From an uncultured Clostridia bacterium (GTDB taxonomy: Bacteria > Bacillota_A > Clostridia > Oscillospirales > Ruminococcaceae): DNA of 13,270 nt. The translations under genes were made by a program, and so were the position numbers. The notes under the pieces are model-generated. The model was not told where the DNA came from and did not search any database. It saw only the letters and a list, made by a program, of their open reading frames with translations. Positions within the stretch are counted from its first letter, which is position 1. Every line of letters starts with the position of its first letter. Below are positions 1-6,646 of this stretch, piece by piece. Location of the stretch: NCBI GenBank assembly GCA_947169455.1, contig CAMVPV010000004.1, forward strand, positions 1 to 13,270, given 5' to 3'.

Positions 1-71
1 GTGGGTAGTGATTATTCATTGCTGCTGTATTTCCGGGATCCGGATATCCTGACTGCCCTCCGCACCGCCGG

Positions 72-99
72 TGCATCTTGCCGGCTATTTCTGCATCTT
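72..99 (+). promoter_or_regulatory. Direct repeat pair, candidate LytTR operator
   Basis: Seen: the octamer TGCATCTT occurs at 72-79 and again at 92-99, both perfect, separated by 12 bp, so the period is 20 bp or about two helical turns. The second copy ends 13 bp before a -35 box at 113. Known: LytTR-family regulators such as AgrA bind two short direct repeats spaced by about 12-13 bp just upstream of the -35. Inferred: this is the autoregulatory site for the LytTR protein encoded downstream in the same operon. The octamer is not a clear match to the AgrA consensus, so the assignment rests on spacing, position and context. Confidence 0.45.
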
Positions 100-112
100 A
101 TCCTTATATCTG

Positions 113-141
113 TTGACCGCTGAAATATCCTGTGCTATATT
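113..141 (+). promoter_or_regulatory. Sigma-A type promoter of the hydrolase-LytTR-DUF3021 operon
   Basis: TTGACC at 113-118 and TATATT at 136-141 are separated by exactly 17 bp, and TGC just before the -10 gives an extended -10. Transcription would begin near 148, leaving a leader of about 20 nt with an AAAGGCAGG ribosome site before the ATG at 169. Confidence 0.7.
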
Positions 142-168
142 TGTCTTGAAGAAAGGCAGGTAATATAT

Positions 169-1530
169 ATGGCACTGATACTTCTCGCAGTACTTATCAT
201 CACCGAGCTCGGTCTCGCTTTTTTTGAAGCTGCCGGCAAACGCACAAAAAAGGAATGGAACACAGGACGGCTGACGGTGTGCGCCGCCGAGACCGCAATA
301 TTCCTTCTGATGCTCCTTCTCCCCGGTATAGATCTGTCGTTCCGCTTTGCGGGGCTCGCAGCAATACTCGTAATACGGCTCATTCTCGCGGGGATATTCT
401 TCCTCGCTTCCCGCCGCAGCGACAAGGCAAAGAGCACAGCCGCCGTCGCAGCATCCGCTTTTTTTGGTATCGCTGTACTTTCTGCAAGCATGATACCCGC
501 GTTCCTCATACGCGATTACAGCGGCAGACCAACTACCGGCGAATACCGCACCGCACAGGTCAGTGCGATACTCACCGACCCCGACAGGCTCGAAACATTT
601 GAAACGGACGGCTCTCACCGCGAAGTGCCCGTGCATTTCTACTATCCTGAGAATATCGGCAGCTTTGCGGAAAATTCGCTCCCGCTCGTGATATTCAGCC
701 ACGGCGCGTTCGGTTACTACCAAAGCAACACTTCTGCCTACAATGAGCTCGCAAGCCACGGATATGTTGTCGTCAGCCTCGATCACCCCTACCATTCGTT
801 CTTCACGAAGGATACGAGCGGCAGAACCATCACGGTCGATCCGGATTTCTTCCGGACGGCACTGACCGTAGGCGGCACCGAAAATGAAGCGGATGTCTAT
901 GATATTACCTCCGGCTGGATGGAACTGCGCATCGGCGATATGAATTTCGTGACAGATGAGCTTGAAGCGGCAAGCGAACGGAAAGGTACTGACGAACATT
1001 GGTATTACGACAGCGGCGATGAAGCGGAGATAGTTTCCGTGCTTAAAGCGACGGATCACAGCAGGATAGGTCTTATGGGTCATTCCCTCGGCGGCGCGAC
1101 TGCCGTTACGGTCGGCAGAAGAGCGGACATTTCCGCCGTAGCGGATCTCGACGGCACGATGATCGGCGAGGAAACAGGCGTAACGGACAATGCCGTGCAA
1201 GTGAACGATGAAGCATACGAAACGCCTCTGCTCGTGATAGACAACGAGGAACATCACAAAGGCAGGCTCGAAGCAAAACAGAACGGAACAGTTTATTCAA
1301 ACAATGTTATCCTTGAAAATGCTGTCTGCGGACATGAGACATATTTCAAGGGTTCGGGTCACATGAACTTCACCGATCTGCCGCTCATTTCGCCCGCGCT
1401 TGCGGGAGCGCTCGGCACCGGCAGCATAGATGCGGAAGAATGCGTCGATAAGATGAACGCGCTGATACTGGATTTCTTCGACTGCTATCTTAAAGGCGCG
1501 GGAGAATTTTCAACGGAAGAAAGCTATTGA
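169..1530 (+). CDS. Membrane-anchored alpha/beta hydrolase, PAF acetylhydrolase-like
   Basis: This is a 453-residue protein with about four hydrophobic segments (roughly 1-20, 38-52, 61-82 and 91-113) followed by a hydrolase domain from about residue 150. The nucleophile elbow GHSLGG (304-309) supplies Ser306. An HG motif at 178-179 (FSHGAFG) fits the oxyanion region, DLDGT has Asp328 as likely acid, and GSGHMNFTD has His398 as likely base. The text around LASHGYVVVSLDHPYHSFF (194-212) is typical of the platelet-activating-factor acetylhydrolase/lipase family. The likely role is ester hydrolysis of a lipid or acyl substrate at the membrane; the substrate cannot be read from sequence. The start is supported by AAAGGCAGG 8 nt upstream. 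Only 3 bp separate it from the LytTR gene, so it is probably regulated by, or is part of, that system. Confidence is high for fold, moderate for subfamily. Confidence 0.85.
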   Translation: MALILLAVLIITELGLAFFEAAGKRTKKEWNTGRLTVCAAETAIFLLMLLLPGIDLSFRFAGLAAILVIRLILAGIFFLASRRSDKAKSTAAVAASAFFGIAVLSASMIPAFLIRDYSGRPTTGEYRTAQVSAILTDPDRLETFETDGSHREVPVHFYYPENIGSFAENSLPLVIFSHGAFGYYQSNTSAYNELASHGYVVVSLDHPYHSFFTKDTSGRTITVDPDFFRTALTVGGTENEADVYDITSGWMELRIGDMNFVTDELEAASERKGTDEHWYYDSGDEAEIVSVLKATDHSRIGLMGHSLGGATAVTVGRRADISAVADLDGTMIGEETGVTDNAVQVNDEAYETPLLVIDNEEHHKGRLEAKQNGTVYSNNVILENAVCGHETYFKGSGHMNFTDLPLISPALAGALGTGSIDAEECVDKMNALILDFFDCYLKGAGEFSTEESY

Positions 1531-1533
1531 AGT

Positions 1534-1989
1534 ATGGATATCAATATAAAGAATATACCGGATGAAGAAACGGAATATATCGAGATAGGCTGCCACAGAA
1601 CGGACGAGCGCGTGAAAGAGATCGTCCGTTTTGTGAAGCTGCATCAGGGCAGCATAGAGGCGTACCGCGATGAAAAAATGTACAGGATACCGCTGTCCGA
1701 TGTGTTCTACATCGAAGCGGTCGATGAGCGGACGTTCCTCTATCTCGAAAAGGACTGCTGTGAAACGCGCAGACGGCTGTATGAATTTGAGGAGCTTCTC
1801 GCAGAGCGCAGCTTTGTGCGGATATCCAAATCGGTGATAGTGAACCTGATGAAGATCACTTCGATAAAGCCTGCGCTGAACGGGAGGTTCCTGTGTCAGC
1901 TCACAAACGGTGAAAATGTCATAATATCACGGAAGTATGTTCCGGAGGTAAAGAAAAAGCTGCGCGGTCAGGGAGGCAACGGGATATGA
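1534..1989 (+). CDS. LytTR-domain DNA-binding regulator
   Basis: The 151-residue protein has no receiver domain. Residues about 45-145 form a LytTR DNA-binding domain: YRIPLSDVFYIEAVDERTFLY (50-70), FVRISKSVIVNL (94-105), and a final NGRFLCQLTNGENVIISRKYV stretch (116-136). The first 40 residues are a short extension of the kind seen in stand-alone LytTR regulators. The gene starts 3 bp after the hydrolase stop. Its ribosome site is weak (GGAAG, 14 nt upstream), so translation probably depends on coupling. It ends in an ATGA overlap with a DUF3021 membrane gene. Known: LytTR regulatory systems (HdrRM and BrsRM of Streptococcus mutans are examples) pair such a protein with a membrane inhibitor from the same operon. 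Inferred: the DUF3021 protein holds this regulator inactive, and the target includes its own promoter at 113-141. Confidence 0.9.
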   Translation: MDINIKNIPDEETEYIEIGCHRTDERVKEIVRFVKLHQGSIEAYRDEKMYRIPLSDVFYIEAVDERTFLYLEKDCCETRRRLYEFEELLAERSFVRISKSVIVNLMKITSIKPALNGRFLCQLTNGENVIISRKYVPEVKKKLRGQGGNGI

Positions 1990-2456
1990 AAGAGCGTTTC
2001 AGAGAGATAGTGAGGAGTTATTTTATATCGGTCACGCTGATAAATGCCGCGATGTTCATACTCGGTTCCCTGTTCATGCCGGAACAGCGCTTCGGATATG
2101 AAGCGTATCTGTATCCGCTGATCTACGGCGCGATAGCATCGCTCCCGGCGCTTATCACGGGGGAACGGAAAGAGCTCCCGGTGCGTCAGACCGTTATACG
2201 CGAAATAATACATCTCGCGCTTATAATCGTGCTGATACTTGCTTTCATGTTCGGCGGCAGACCGATAGATGACAGTATCATGGCAATGGGTGCGGGAGTT
2301 GCGGCAAGTGCAGCGGTGATATTCGTCATGGTCAAGCTGATAAGCTGGCTGCTCGATCTGAAAACAGCGCGCAGTCTGAACGAGGATCTTGTCAGATTTC
2401 AGAATTCATCGGAACGCACGGCTGACGATAGTGATCATGATCTGCCTGTGCTGTAA
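1986..2456 (+). CDS. DUF3021 family membrane protein, LytTR partner
   Basis: This 156-residue protein has four predicted membrane helices (about 11-30, 40-57, 74-90 and 98-124) and a short polar C-terminal tail on which LNEDLVRFQ (131-139) stands out. Helix count, length, the FGYEA segment at 36-40 and the ELPVRQTVIREIIHLALI block (63-80) match DUF3021, a family found next to stand-alone LytTR genes. The ATG overlaps the LytTR stop codon (ATGA), and GGGAGG lies 9 nt upstream. The tight coupling suggests fixed stoichiometry with the regulator. Inferred role: membrane-bound sensor or inhibitor that sequesters the LytTR protein. What it senses is unknown; the co-transcribed lipase-like hydrolase makes a membrane or lipid cue plausible but unproven. 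Confidence 0.85.
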   Translation: MKERFREIVRSYFISVTLINAAMFILGSLFMPEQRFGYEAYLYPLIYGAIASLPALITGERKELPVRQTVIREIIHLALIIVLILAFMFGGRPIDDSIMAMGAGVAASAAVIFVMVKLISWLLDLKTARSLNEDLVRFQNSSERTADDSDHDLPVL

Positions 2457-2461
2457 AAGAC

Positions 2462-2492
2462 CGGGGCTGATGCTTTCTGTGCATCAGCCCCG
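2462..2492. terminator. Hairpin terminator between convergent genes
   Basis: A perfect 12-bp stem (CGGGGCTGATGC, 2462-2473, with its complement at 2481-2492) encloses a 7-nt loop. On the minus strand the stem is followed by TCTTTTA, so it works best for the HAD gene, whose stop codon lies 3 nt before it. On the plus strand the flank is AT-rich without a clean T-run, so plus-strand termination may be partial. Confidence 0.7.
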
Positions 2493-2495
2493 ATA

Positions 2496-3143
2496 TCATA
2501 TTATTCCGAGCAGCTGTGTGAAGCTGTCTATTATGTGATCTGCACCGGCAGCCGCGAGCGTTTCGCGGTCAGAATTCCCGTAGGTCACGCCGCAGGTATA
2601 TGCACCCGCGCGTCTGCCCATTTCGATATCGTATGTCATATCACCGACCACAAGGGTATTCTCCGCAGAGAAGGACAGGTCAGACAGCGTTTTCAGCACA
2701 GGCTCCGGGTCGGGTTTGCATCGCACCGTATCGCTGCCGCCGAGCACATATGGGAAATATCCCGCTATCCCCCATGCGGACAGGAATTCATTGAGCGTAT
2801 CAGTATTGCGCGAGGTGGCTATCGTCTGCACGATGCCCTTTTCCTTTATCGCCTCCAGGGTCTCCTTTACACCGGGAAAAGCAACAGGTGATATCGTATC
2901 CTTCAGTTCATCGAAAACTGCGCGGTAGGTCGTTACACATTCGCCGATCCTTTCTTCGTCAAATCCTGGGTATGTGGCGATATAGCTCTCCTTCAGCGGC
3001 AGACCTATCGTCGAAGCGCATACCTCCTCGCTTTCCACGGGAAGCCCCATCCTTCGCATAGTCTCCTGCTTCACGGATACTATCAGCTTTTTCGTATCGG
3101 CGATAGTGCCGTCAAAATCAAATATGACAAGTTTTATTTGCAT
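2496..3143 (-). CDS. HAD-superfamily phosphatase (phosphoglycolate phosphatase-like)
   Basis: A 215-residue HAD subfamily IA hydrolase with all four catalytic motifs. Motif I is FDFDGT with Asp9 and Asp11, motif II is ATSRN with Ser111, motif III is RCKPDPEP with Lys143, and motif IV is VVGDMTYD with Asp168 and Asp172. The small helical cap between residues about 15 and 85 is the type seen in phosphoglycolate phosphatase and beta-phosphoglucomutase relatives. It should remove phosphate from a small cytosolic metabolite, but the substrate cannot be told from sequence. AAAGGAGA lies just upstream of the ATG. It is a single-gene unit with its own promoter, divergent from the ArsC-like operon, and ends directly at the hairpin at 2462-2492. 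Confidence 0.85.
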   Translation of the reverse strand: MQIKLVIFDFDGTIADTKKLIVSVKQETMRRMGLPVESEEVCASTIGLPLKESYIATYPGFDEERIGECVTTYRAVFDELKDTISPVAFPGVKETLEAIKEKGIVQTIATSRNTDTLNEFLSAWGIAGYFPYVLGGSDTVRCKPDPEPVLKTLSDLSFSAENTLVVGDMTYDIEMGRRAGAYTCGVTYGNSDRETLAAAGADHIIDSFTQLLGII

Positions 3144-3181
3144 GGTATCTCCTTTTCTGATATTTATTCGTGCTATTCTGT

Positions 3182-3210
3182 ATTATACCAAATGTCAGCG
3201 GAAAAGTCAA
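3182..3210 (-). promoter_or_regulatory. Sigma-A type promoter of the HAD phosphatase gene
   Basis: Read on the minus strand, TTGACT (3205-3210) and a perfect TATAAT (3182-3187) are spaced by 17 bp. Transcription would start near 3175, giving a leader of about 30 nt with an AAAGGAGA ribosome site. It lies back to back with the promoter at 3265-3293. Confidence 0.8.
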
Positions 3211-3264
3211 CATATATGAAGCATTGCGTTCCGTTCATCTGGTATCCGTGATCCTGCGGACCGA

Positions 3265-3293
3265 TTGACGAAACATAAGCGGCATGGTATAAT
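3265..3293 (+). promoter_or_regulatory. Sigma-A type promoter of the ArsC-like/cupin/GNAT/methyltransferase operon
   Basis: TTGACG at 3265-3270 and TATAAT at 3288-3293 with a 17-bp spacer. The start would be near 3300, about 40 nt before the ATG at 3342. No other promoter of this quality was seen before 5376, so the four following genes are probably one transcript. Confidence 0.8.
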
Positions 3294-3341
3294 ATTTTCA
3301 TGATCATTTTAAAGGGCACCGTGCTGCAAAGGAGGATAACA

Positions 3342-3683
3342 ATGAATATACAGATATTCGGAACAAAGAAAAACCCCGATACCCGCAAGGCAGAGAGATA
3401 TTTCAAGGAACGAGGCATAAAATATCAGTTGGTGGATCTGAAGGAAAAAGGGATGAGCAAGGGCGAGCTGATGTCGGTGATGCAGTCGGTCGGCGGGACA
3501 GATGCATTGATAGACAGTAACTGCAAAGATAAACAGACGCTTGCGCTGATACAGTATCTTGTTCCGGAGCAGAGATTTGAAAAACTGCTCGAAAATCAGT
3601 CGGTGCTGAAACAGCCTGTTGTCCGCAACGGCAGACAGGCAACGGTCGGATACGCACCTGAGATCTGGAAAACATGGGAATGA
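3342..3683 (+). CDS. ArsC/Spx-family thioredoxin-fold protein lacking the usual cysteine
   Basis: The 113-residue protein has the ArsC/Spx layout: MNIQIFGTKK start, a helix with KAERYFKERGI (16-26), VDLKEKGMSKGEL (31-43), and a C-terminal RNGRQATVGY (95-104) after a cis-Pro-like QPVV (91-94). Family members in this subgroup normally carry a cysteine directly after GTKK; here residues 11-12 are Asn-Pro, and the only cysteine is Cys61 (DSNCKDK). Arsenate reduction by the normal mechanism is therefore unlikely, and a binding or regulatory role is possible. The open frame extends 14 codons further upstream, but AAAGGAGG at 3328-3335 fixes the ATG at 3342. First gene of a four-gene operon, 37 nt before the cupin. 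Confidence 0.8.
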   Translation: MNIQIFGTKKNPDTRKAERYFKERGIKYQLVDLKEKGMSKGELMSVMQSVGGTDALIDSNCKDKQTLALIQYLVPEQRFEKLLENQSVLKQPVVRNGRQATVGYAPEIWKTWE

Positions 3684-3720
3684 TACACCGGGCACAGGGA
3701 TCTGATGAGGAGGTGATACA

Positions 3721-4059
3721 ATGAATGATTTTCCGGGATTCATGAAGCAGACGTCAGACCATATCGACAGCGCACAGCAGAATACGCCCGATATCGACGG
3801 GTATTATTACGAGGGAAAAAGCGGCGGTCAGGTATGCTTCTGGACGTATTATTCGGACAGGATATCAAAGGAAAATGTACATGATTTCGATGAGTATGTA
3901 CTCTGTGTTGCGGGGGAATATGTGGAGATATTCAACGGCGAGGAGCATATACTTCATTCCGGCGATGAACTGCTGATACCCAAAGGCACACCGCATCACG
4001 GGAGAGTTGCAAAGGGAACAAGAACTATCCATGCGTTCGGCGGAAAGAGGATAATATAA
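3721..4059 (+). CDS. Cupin-domain protein
   Basis: A 112-residue single-domain cupin. Motif 1 runs through His54-Asp-Phe-Asp-Glu58 and ends near GEYVEIFNG (65-73). Motif 2 is GDELLIPKGTPHHGRV (81-96) with His92/His93, and a late His104 also fits a metal site. The fold is a small beta-barrel that usually binds Fe, Mn, Ni or Zn; the substrate is unknown. A complete AGGAGGTGA ribosome site (3708-3716), matching the 16S tail, predicts strong translation. It lies 37 nt after the ArsC-like gene and 16 nt before the GNAT gene. Possible roles range from enzyme to small-ligand sensor; nothing in the sequence decides between them. Confidence 0.8.
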   Translation: MNDFPGFMKQTSDHIDSAQQNTPDIDGYYYEGKSGGQVCFWTYYSDRISKENVHDFDEYVLCVAGEYVEIFNGEEHILHSGDELLIPKGTPHHGRVAKGTRTIHAFGGKRII

Positions 4060-4075
4060 TATCCCGGAGGGAAAA

Positions 4076-4489
4076 ATGGAGATCAGGGAATATACAGTTT
4101 ACAATGAAGATGAAATAAAACGGCTCTACACTTCAGTAGGGTGGAAAGCATATACGGATAATATGCCGGCGCTCCGGAAAGGGTATGAAAATTCTCTGTT
4201 TGTTCTGGCAGCGTATGAAAACGATGAGCTTATCGGGATAATAAGGGCGGTCGGTGACGGCGTGACAATCGTATTTATCCAGGATATCATTGTACGTCCG
4301 GAAAATCAGCGGCGTGGAACAGGAACAGCACTTCTGAAAGCTCTGCTTGAACGTTACCGCGGTGTCCGTCAGATACAGCTCACAACAGATGATTCTGCGG
4401 AAACATCGGCGTTTTACCGATCACTCGGCTTTGCGGAGCTTTCGGGACTCGGCTGCTGCGGATTCATGTATGTGCCGGCTGTGAACTGA
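4076..4489 (+). CDS. GNAT-family N-acetyltransferase
   Basis: A 137-residue single GNAT domain. The acetyl-CoA pyrophosphate loop is seen at RPENQRRGTGTALL (74-87), where Q78-R-R-G-T-G-T84 matches the Q/R-x-x-G-x-G/A signature. It follows the strand VFIQDIIV (66-73). The family's late motif is SAFYRSLGFAEL (111-122). The acceptor is not predictable; relatives act on small amines or protein N-termini. GGAGGG at 4066-4071 is 4 nt before the ATG, and the gap from the cupin is 16 nt, so the two are co-transcribed. Length and motifs are complete. Confidence 0.85.
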   Translation: MEIREYTVYNEDEIKRLYTSVGWKAYTDNMPALRKGYENSLFVLAAYENDELIGIIRAVGDGVTIVFIQDIIVRPENQRRGTGTALLKALLERYRGVRQIQLTTDDSAETSAFYRSLGFAELSGLGCCGFMYVPAVN

Positions 4490-4548
4490 GGATAATATAC
4501 CGAAAAAACGCCGCATGGCGTTCATGAACACATATCGGGGTGAGAAGA

Positions 4549-5259
4549 ATGGATATAGAAAAACAATTCAATATGGTAGCGGAGGATTATGACGCGAACC
4601 GCCGTAAATTCATTCCGTGCTATGATGATTATTATGTAAATTCGACCGCGTTCATCGCTTCGGGAATAAATACACCGAAAAGCATCATTGATCTCGGTGC
4701 GGGGACGGGGCTGCTGTCCGCTCACTGGTACAGGCATTTTCCGCAGGCGGATCATCTGCTGGTCGATATCGCTGCTGATATGCTCAGGGTCGCGGAGCGC
4801 AGGTTCAGCGGAAAAAGCAACGTATCCTTCCGTGTGTCCGATTATACAGCTGAACTGCCGGATGTCCCGTTTGATACGGTGATATCCGCGCTTTCGATAC
4901 ATCATCTGGAGGATGACGCAAAGGAAAAGCTTTTTGCGGAGATATACCGGAGACTTCCCGAGGACGGGATATTTGTGAATTACGATCAGTTCTGCGCGGG
5001 AACACCGCAGCTGGATGAATGGTACGACCGCTACTGGGAGAGTCAGCTCGCTGCGTCCGGTCTTTCGCAGAAAGATATCGGATCATGGCAGGAGCGCCGC
5101 AGACTTGACAGGGAGTGTTCCGTGGAGCAGGAGTGCGAGATGCTCCGCAGATGCGGATTTCAGACCGTAAAGTGCATATATTCGTATCAGAAGTTTGCGG
5201 TCATCATTGCAATACCGGCTCCGCGCCGCGGAGAACAGACAGGAAATGATGCTGTCTGA
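4549..5259 (+). CDS. Class I SAM-dependent methyltransferase
   Basis: A 236-residue methyltransferase. Motif I is IIDLGAGTGLLS (46-57), the acidic residue after strand 2 is Asp73 (LLVDIAADM), the motif around VSDYTAELP (97-104) places Asp98 near the adenine, and motif IV is ISALSIHHLED (112-122). This resembles the Methyltransf_11/25 small-molecule group (UbiE-like); the substrate is unknown. A GTG at 4540 in the same frame would add three residues, but the GGTGA ribosome site (4539-4543) overlaps it, so the ATG at 4549 is preferred. It is the last gene of the operon, 59 nt after the GNAT gene. An imperfectly placed 7-bp hairpin (5236-5258) spans its stop codon. Confidence 0.85.
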   Translation: MDIEKQFNMVAEDYDANRRKFIPCYDDYYVNSTAFIASGINTPKSIIDLGAGTGLLSAHWYRHFPQADHLLVDIAADMLRVAERRFSGKSNVSFRVSDYTAELPDVPFDTVISALSIHHLEDDAKEKLFAEIYRRLPEDGIFVNYDQFCAGTPQLDEWYDRYWESQLAASGLSQKDIGSWQERRRLDRECSVEQECEMLRRCGFQTVKCIYSYQKFAVIIAIPAPRRGEQTGNDAV

Positions 5260-5375
5260 GCGGGAATTTTCCGGACAGCAGCAGAATAATGTCAAAAAAA
5301 TCATCATCGTCAGCCGTGTCCATTGTATAATATATACCAAAAATAAAATATTTAACGTTTATCGTAAAAAATCTA

Positions 5376-5404
5376 TTGACAAACATAAATCTGCGTGATA
5401 TACT
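5376..5404 (+). promoter_or_regulatory. Strong sigma-A promoter of the DUF2975/YozG operon
   Basis: Consensus TTGACA at 5376-5381, 17-bp spacer, TATACT at 5399-5404. The preceding stretch 5290-5375 is markedly AT-rich, with A-tracts that could act as an UP element. Just upstream, TTTAACG (5351-5357) and CGTAAAA (5363-5369) form an imperfect inverted repeat (one mismatch) that might be an operator for the HTH protein at 6647-6865; this part is speculative. Confidence 0.8.
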
Positions 5405-5410
5405 CGTAAT

Positions 5411-5559
5411 CAAGGTAATGATCATACCGTATTTACTGCTCCGGCAAATAATATATGATCTTCAAAAATCCGGTCTATGCCGATACACAGGTCGTTCATC
5501 GGTGCACTCAGATCACATACTTGCCGAAGTGATCAGAAAAAGAGAAAGGATATGATGTT
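5411..5559 (+). other. Leader of about 150 nt with possible hairpins
   Basis: The space 5260-5559 holds no gene. Its second half is the predicted untranslated leader from the promoter at 5376-5404. Two local stems can be drawn: GCCGAT (5479-5484) with ATCGGT (5498-5503), and GATCAC (5511-5516) with GTGATC (5529-5534). The second lies just before the AAAGGA ribosome site at 5545-5550. No known riboswitch class was recognised. The first half (5260-5375) contains only AT-rich sequence and an isolated TATAAT without a -35. Confidence 0.4.
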
Positions 5560-6114
5560 ATGAGTTACGAGAACAATATTGCAAAGATAAAGAATTTCAG
5601 CGGAAAAGCTCTTATATTTACAAGAGCGGCATTTGTGACAGCTGTCCTGCTGTCGGTGCTTATGATCATCTCAGCGGTCATGATGGCTGCCGATCTTTCC
5701 CCGGTAACAACTGCTTCAGCGGACGGCAGCAGGACTGCCATGAGCACGGCGAGTGCATTCTCGCAGTCTATGAAATGGCTCGTCTGCTGCGTAATGCTTG
5801 CCGTGATAATGTTTGTGTCGGATAAGCTGTTCCGCGGGATAAAACGCAGCGGCTCGCCCTTCCGGACGGATACCTGCCGGAAAATGAAGCAGATATCGGT
5901 GCTGCTCGTGCTGCTTGCGACGGTGCCTCCGGTGATAGGCACCGTGCTGTACATCATCTTTATGCCCGTACCGATAACGATGCACCAGCTTTTCAATGTA
6001 CAGCAGATAGTGTTCAGTACCTCTAATCTGTTCACGGCACTCGTGTTCTTCATCGTTGCAAAGGTATTCGACTACGGATGCGGCCTTCAGCAGGAATCTG
6101 ACGAGACACTGTGA
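5560..6114 (+). CDS. DUF2975 family membrane protein, copy 1
   Basis: This 184-residue protein has four predicted helices (about 20-43, 71-90, 110-135 and 152-170). A cytosolic-type loop carries GSPF (98-101), a position at which DUF2975 proteins usually have G/T-x-PF. The C-terminal tail is GCGLQQESDETL. Known: DUF2975 proteins are typically encoded next to a small YozG-type helix-turn-helix regulator, as with YoaS/YozG of Bacillus subtilis. Here two DUF2975 genes precede that regulator. AAAGGA at 5545-5550 supports the ATG. The 13-nt gap to the second copy and the absence of an internal promoter indicate one operon. Molecular function is unknown; a membrane sensor that works with the regulator is the simplest inference. 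Confidence 0.8.
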   Translation: MSYENNIAKIKNFSGKALIFTRAAFVTAVLLSVLMIISAVMMAADLSPVTTASADGSRTAMSTASAFSQSMKWLVCCVMLAVIMFVSDKLFRGIKRSGSPFRTDTCRKMKQISVLLVLLATVPPVIGTVLYIIFMPVPITMHQLFNVQQIVFSTSNLFTALVFFIVAKVFDYGCGLQQESDETL

Positions 6115-6127
6115 GGGAGGAAGCGCT

Positions 6128-6634
6128 ATGAACAGCAGTACGGCATCAGTAAAGCCGGAGGACAGGTATCGCAGCAGCTGCGGGATGGTATATGGCTATT
6201 CGCTCGGCGGGATGATAGTTCTTGCGGCTGCGGGGCTTTTCCTGACAGTTGGATTTATTACGCAGCTGGTCACCGGAGCGGACGCGCTTGCGCTCATGAA
6301 AACGCTGTTCCTCATATATATCACTGTGATAATGTGCCTCATATCGGACCGCGTGCGCAGGATCTTCGGAGAACTGAGAAAAGCGGAAACGCCGTTCATC
6401 GACGGCATTTCAGTTAAAATGAGAAGGCTCGCGGGGCTGTTCGCTTTAGGCGGAGCGGCAGCCGATCTCTTCCCGCTGTCCGGGCTCATACTGAATATTC
6501 CCGGCAGCAGCGTTTTTGCTGCAGCATATATACTTAGTGCATTCATGATAGCTTCCGGATATATTTTCAACGCATTTGTTTTCGTATTCGAGCGCGGCTG
6601 CATATTGCAGCAGGAATCGGACGAAACTCTGTAA
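6128..6634 (+). CDS. DUF2975 family membrane protein, copy 2
   Basis: A 168-residue protein with four predicted helices (about 24-48, 57-73, 101-121 and 129-154). A loop motif AETPF (86-90) is equivalent to GSPF of copy 1, and the tail is GCILQQESDETL. Outside these motifs, similarity to copy 1 is low, so the duplication is old or the copies were recruited separately. The open frame extends 24 codons upstream into copy 1, but GAGGGAGGA at 6113-6121, directly after the stop codon of copy 1, places the start at ATG 6128. The YozG-type regulator follows after 12 nt. Two different four-helix subunits suggest a heteromeric membrane complex; this is inference. Confidence 0.8.
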   Translation: MNSSTASVKPEDRYRSSCGMVYGYSLGGMIVLAAAGLFLTVGFITQLVTGADALALMKTLFLIYITVIMCLISDRVRRIFGELRKAETPFIDGISVKMRRLAGLFALGGAAADLFPLSGLILNIPGSSVFAAAYILSAFMIASGYIFNAFVFVFERGCILQQESDETL

Positions 6635-6646
6635 AGGCGGTGTGCT

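Noticed and set aside
1..123. Open frame from the window edge to a TGA at 121-123, possibly the end of an upstream gene
   Set aside because: Only 40 codons, no recognisable motif, and it contains the direct repeats and -35 box; an open stretch of this length is expected by chance.
85..1257. Long minus-strand open frame of 390 codons opposite the hydrolase
   Set aside because: The plus-strand frame has catalytic motifs, a ribosome site and a promoter; the antisense translation has no family features and is a shadow.
4507..4522. AACGCC/GGCGTT hairpin between the GNAT and methyltransferase genes as a terminator
   Set aside because: Only 6 bp and no T-run on the plus strand; a T-run exists only on the minus strand, where no gene ends.
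5236..5258. CAGACAG/CTGTCTG hairpin at the end of the methyltransferase gene as a terminator
   Set aside because: 7-bp stem within the coding end and no T-run directly after it; it may help stop transcription but cannot be called an intrinsic terminator.
5326..5331. TATAAT suggesting a second promoter upstream of the DUF2975 operon
   Set aside because: The -35 position (5303-5308) reads ATCATC, and a much better promoter lies at 5376-5404.
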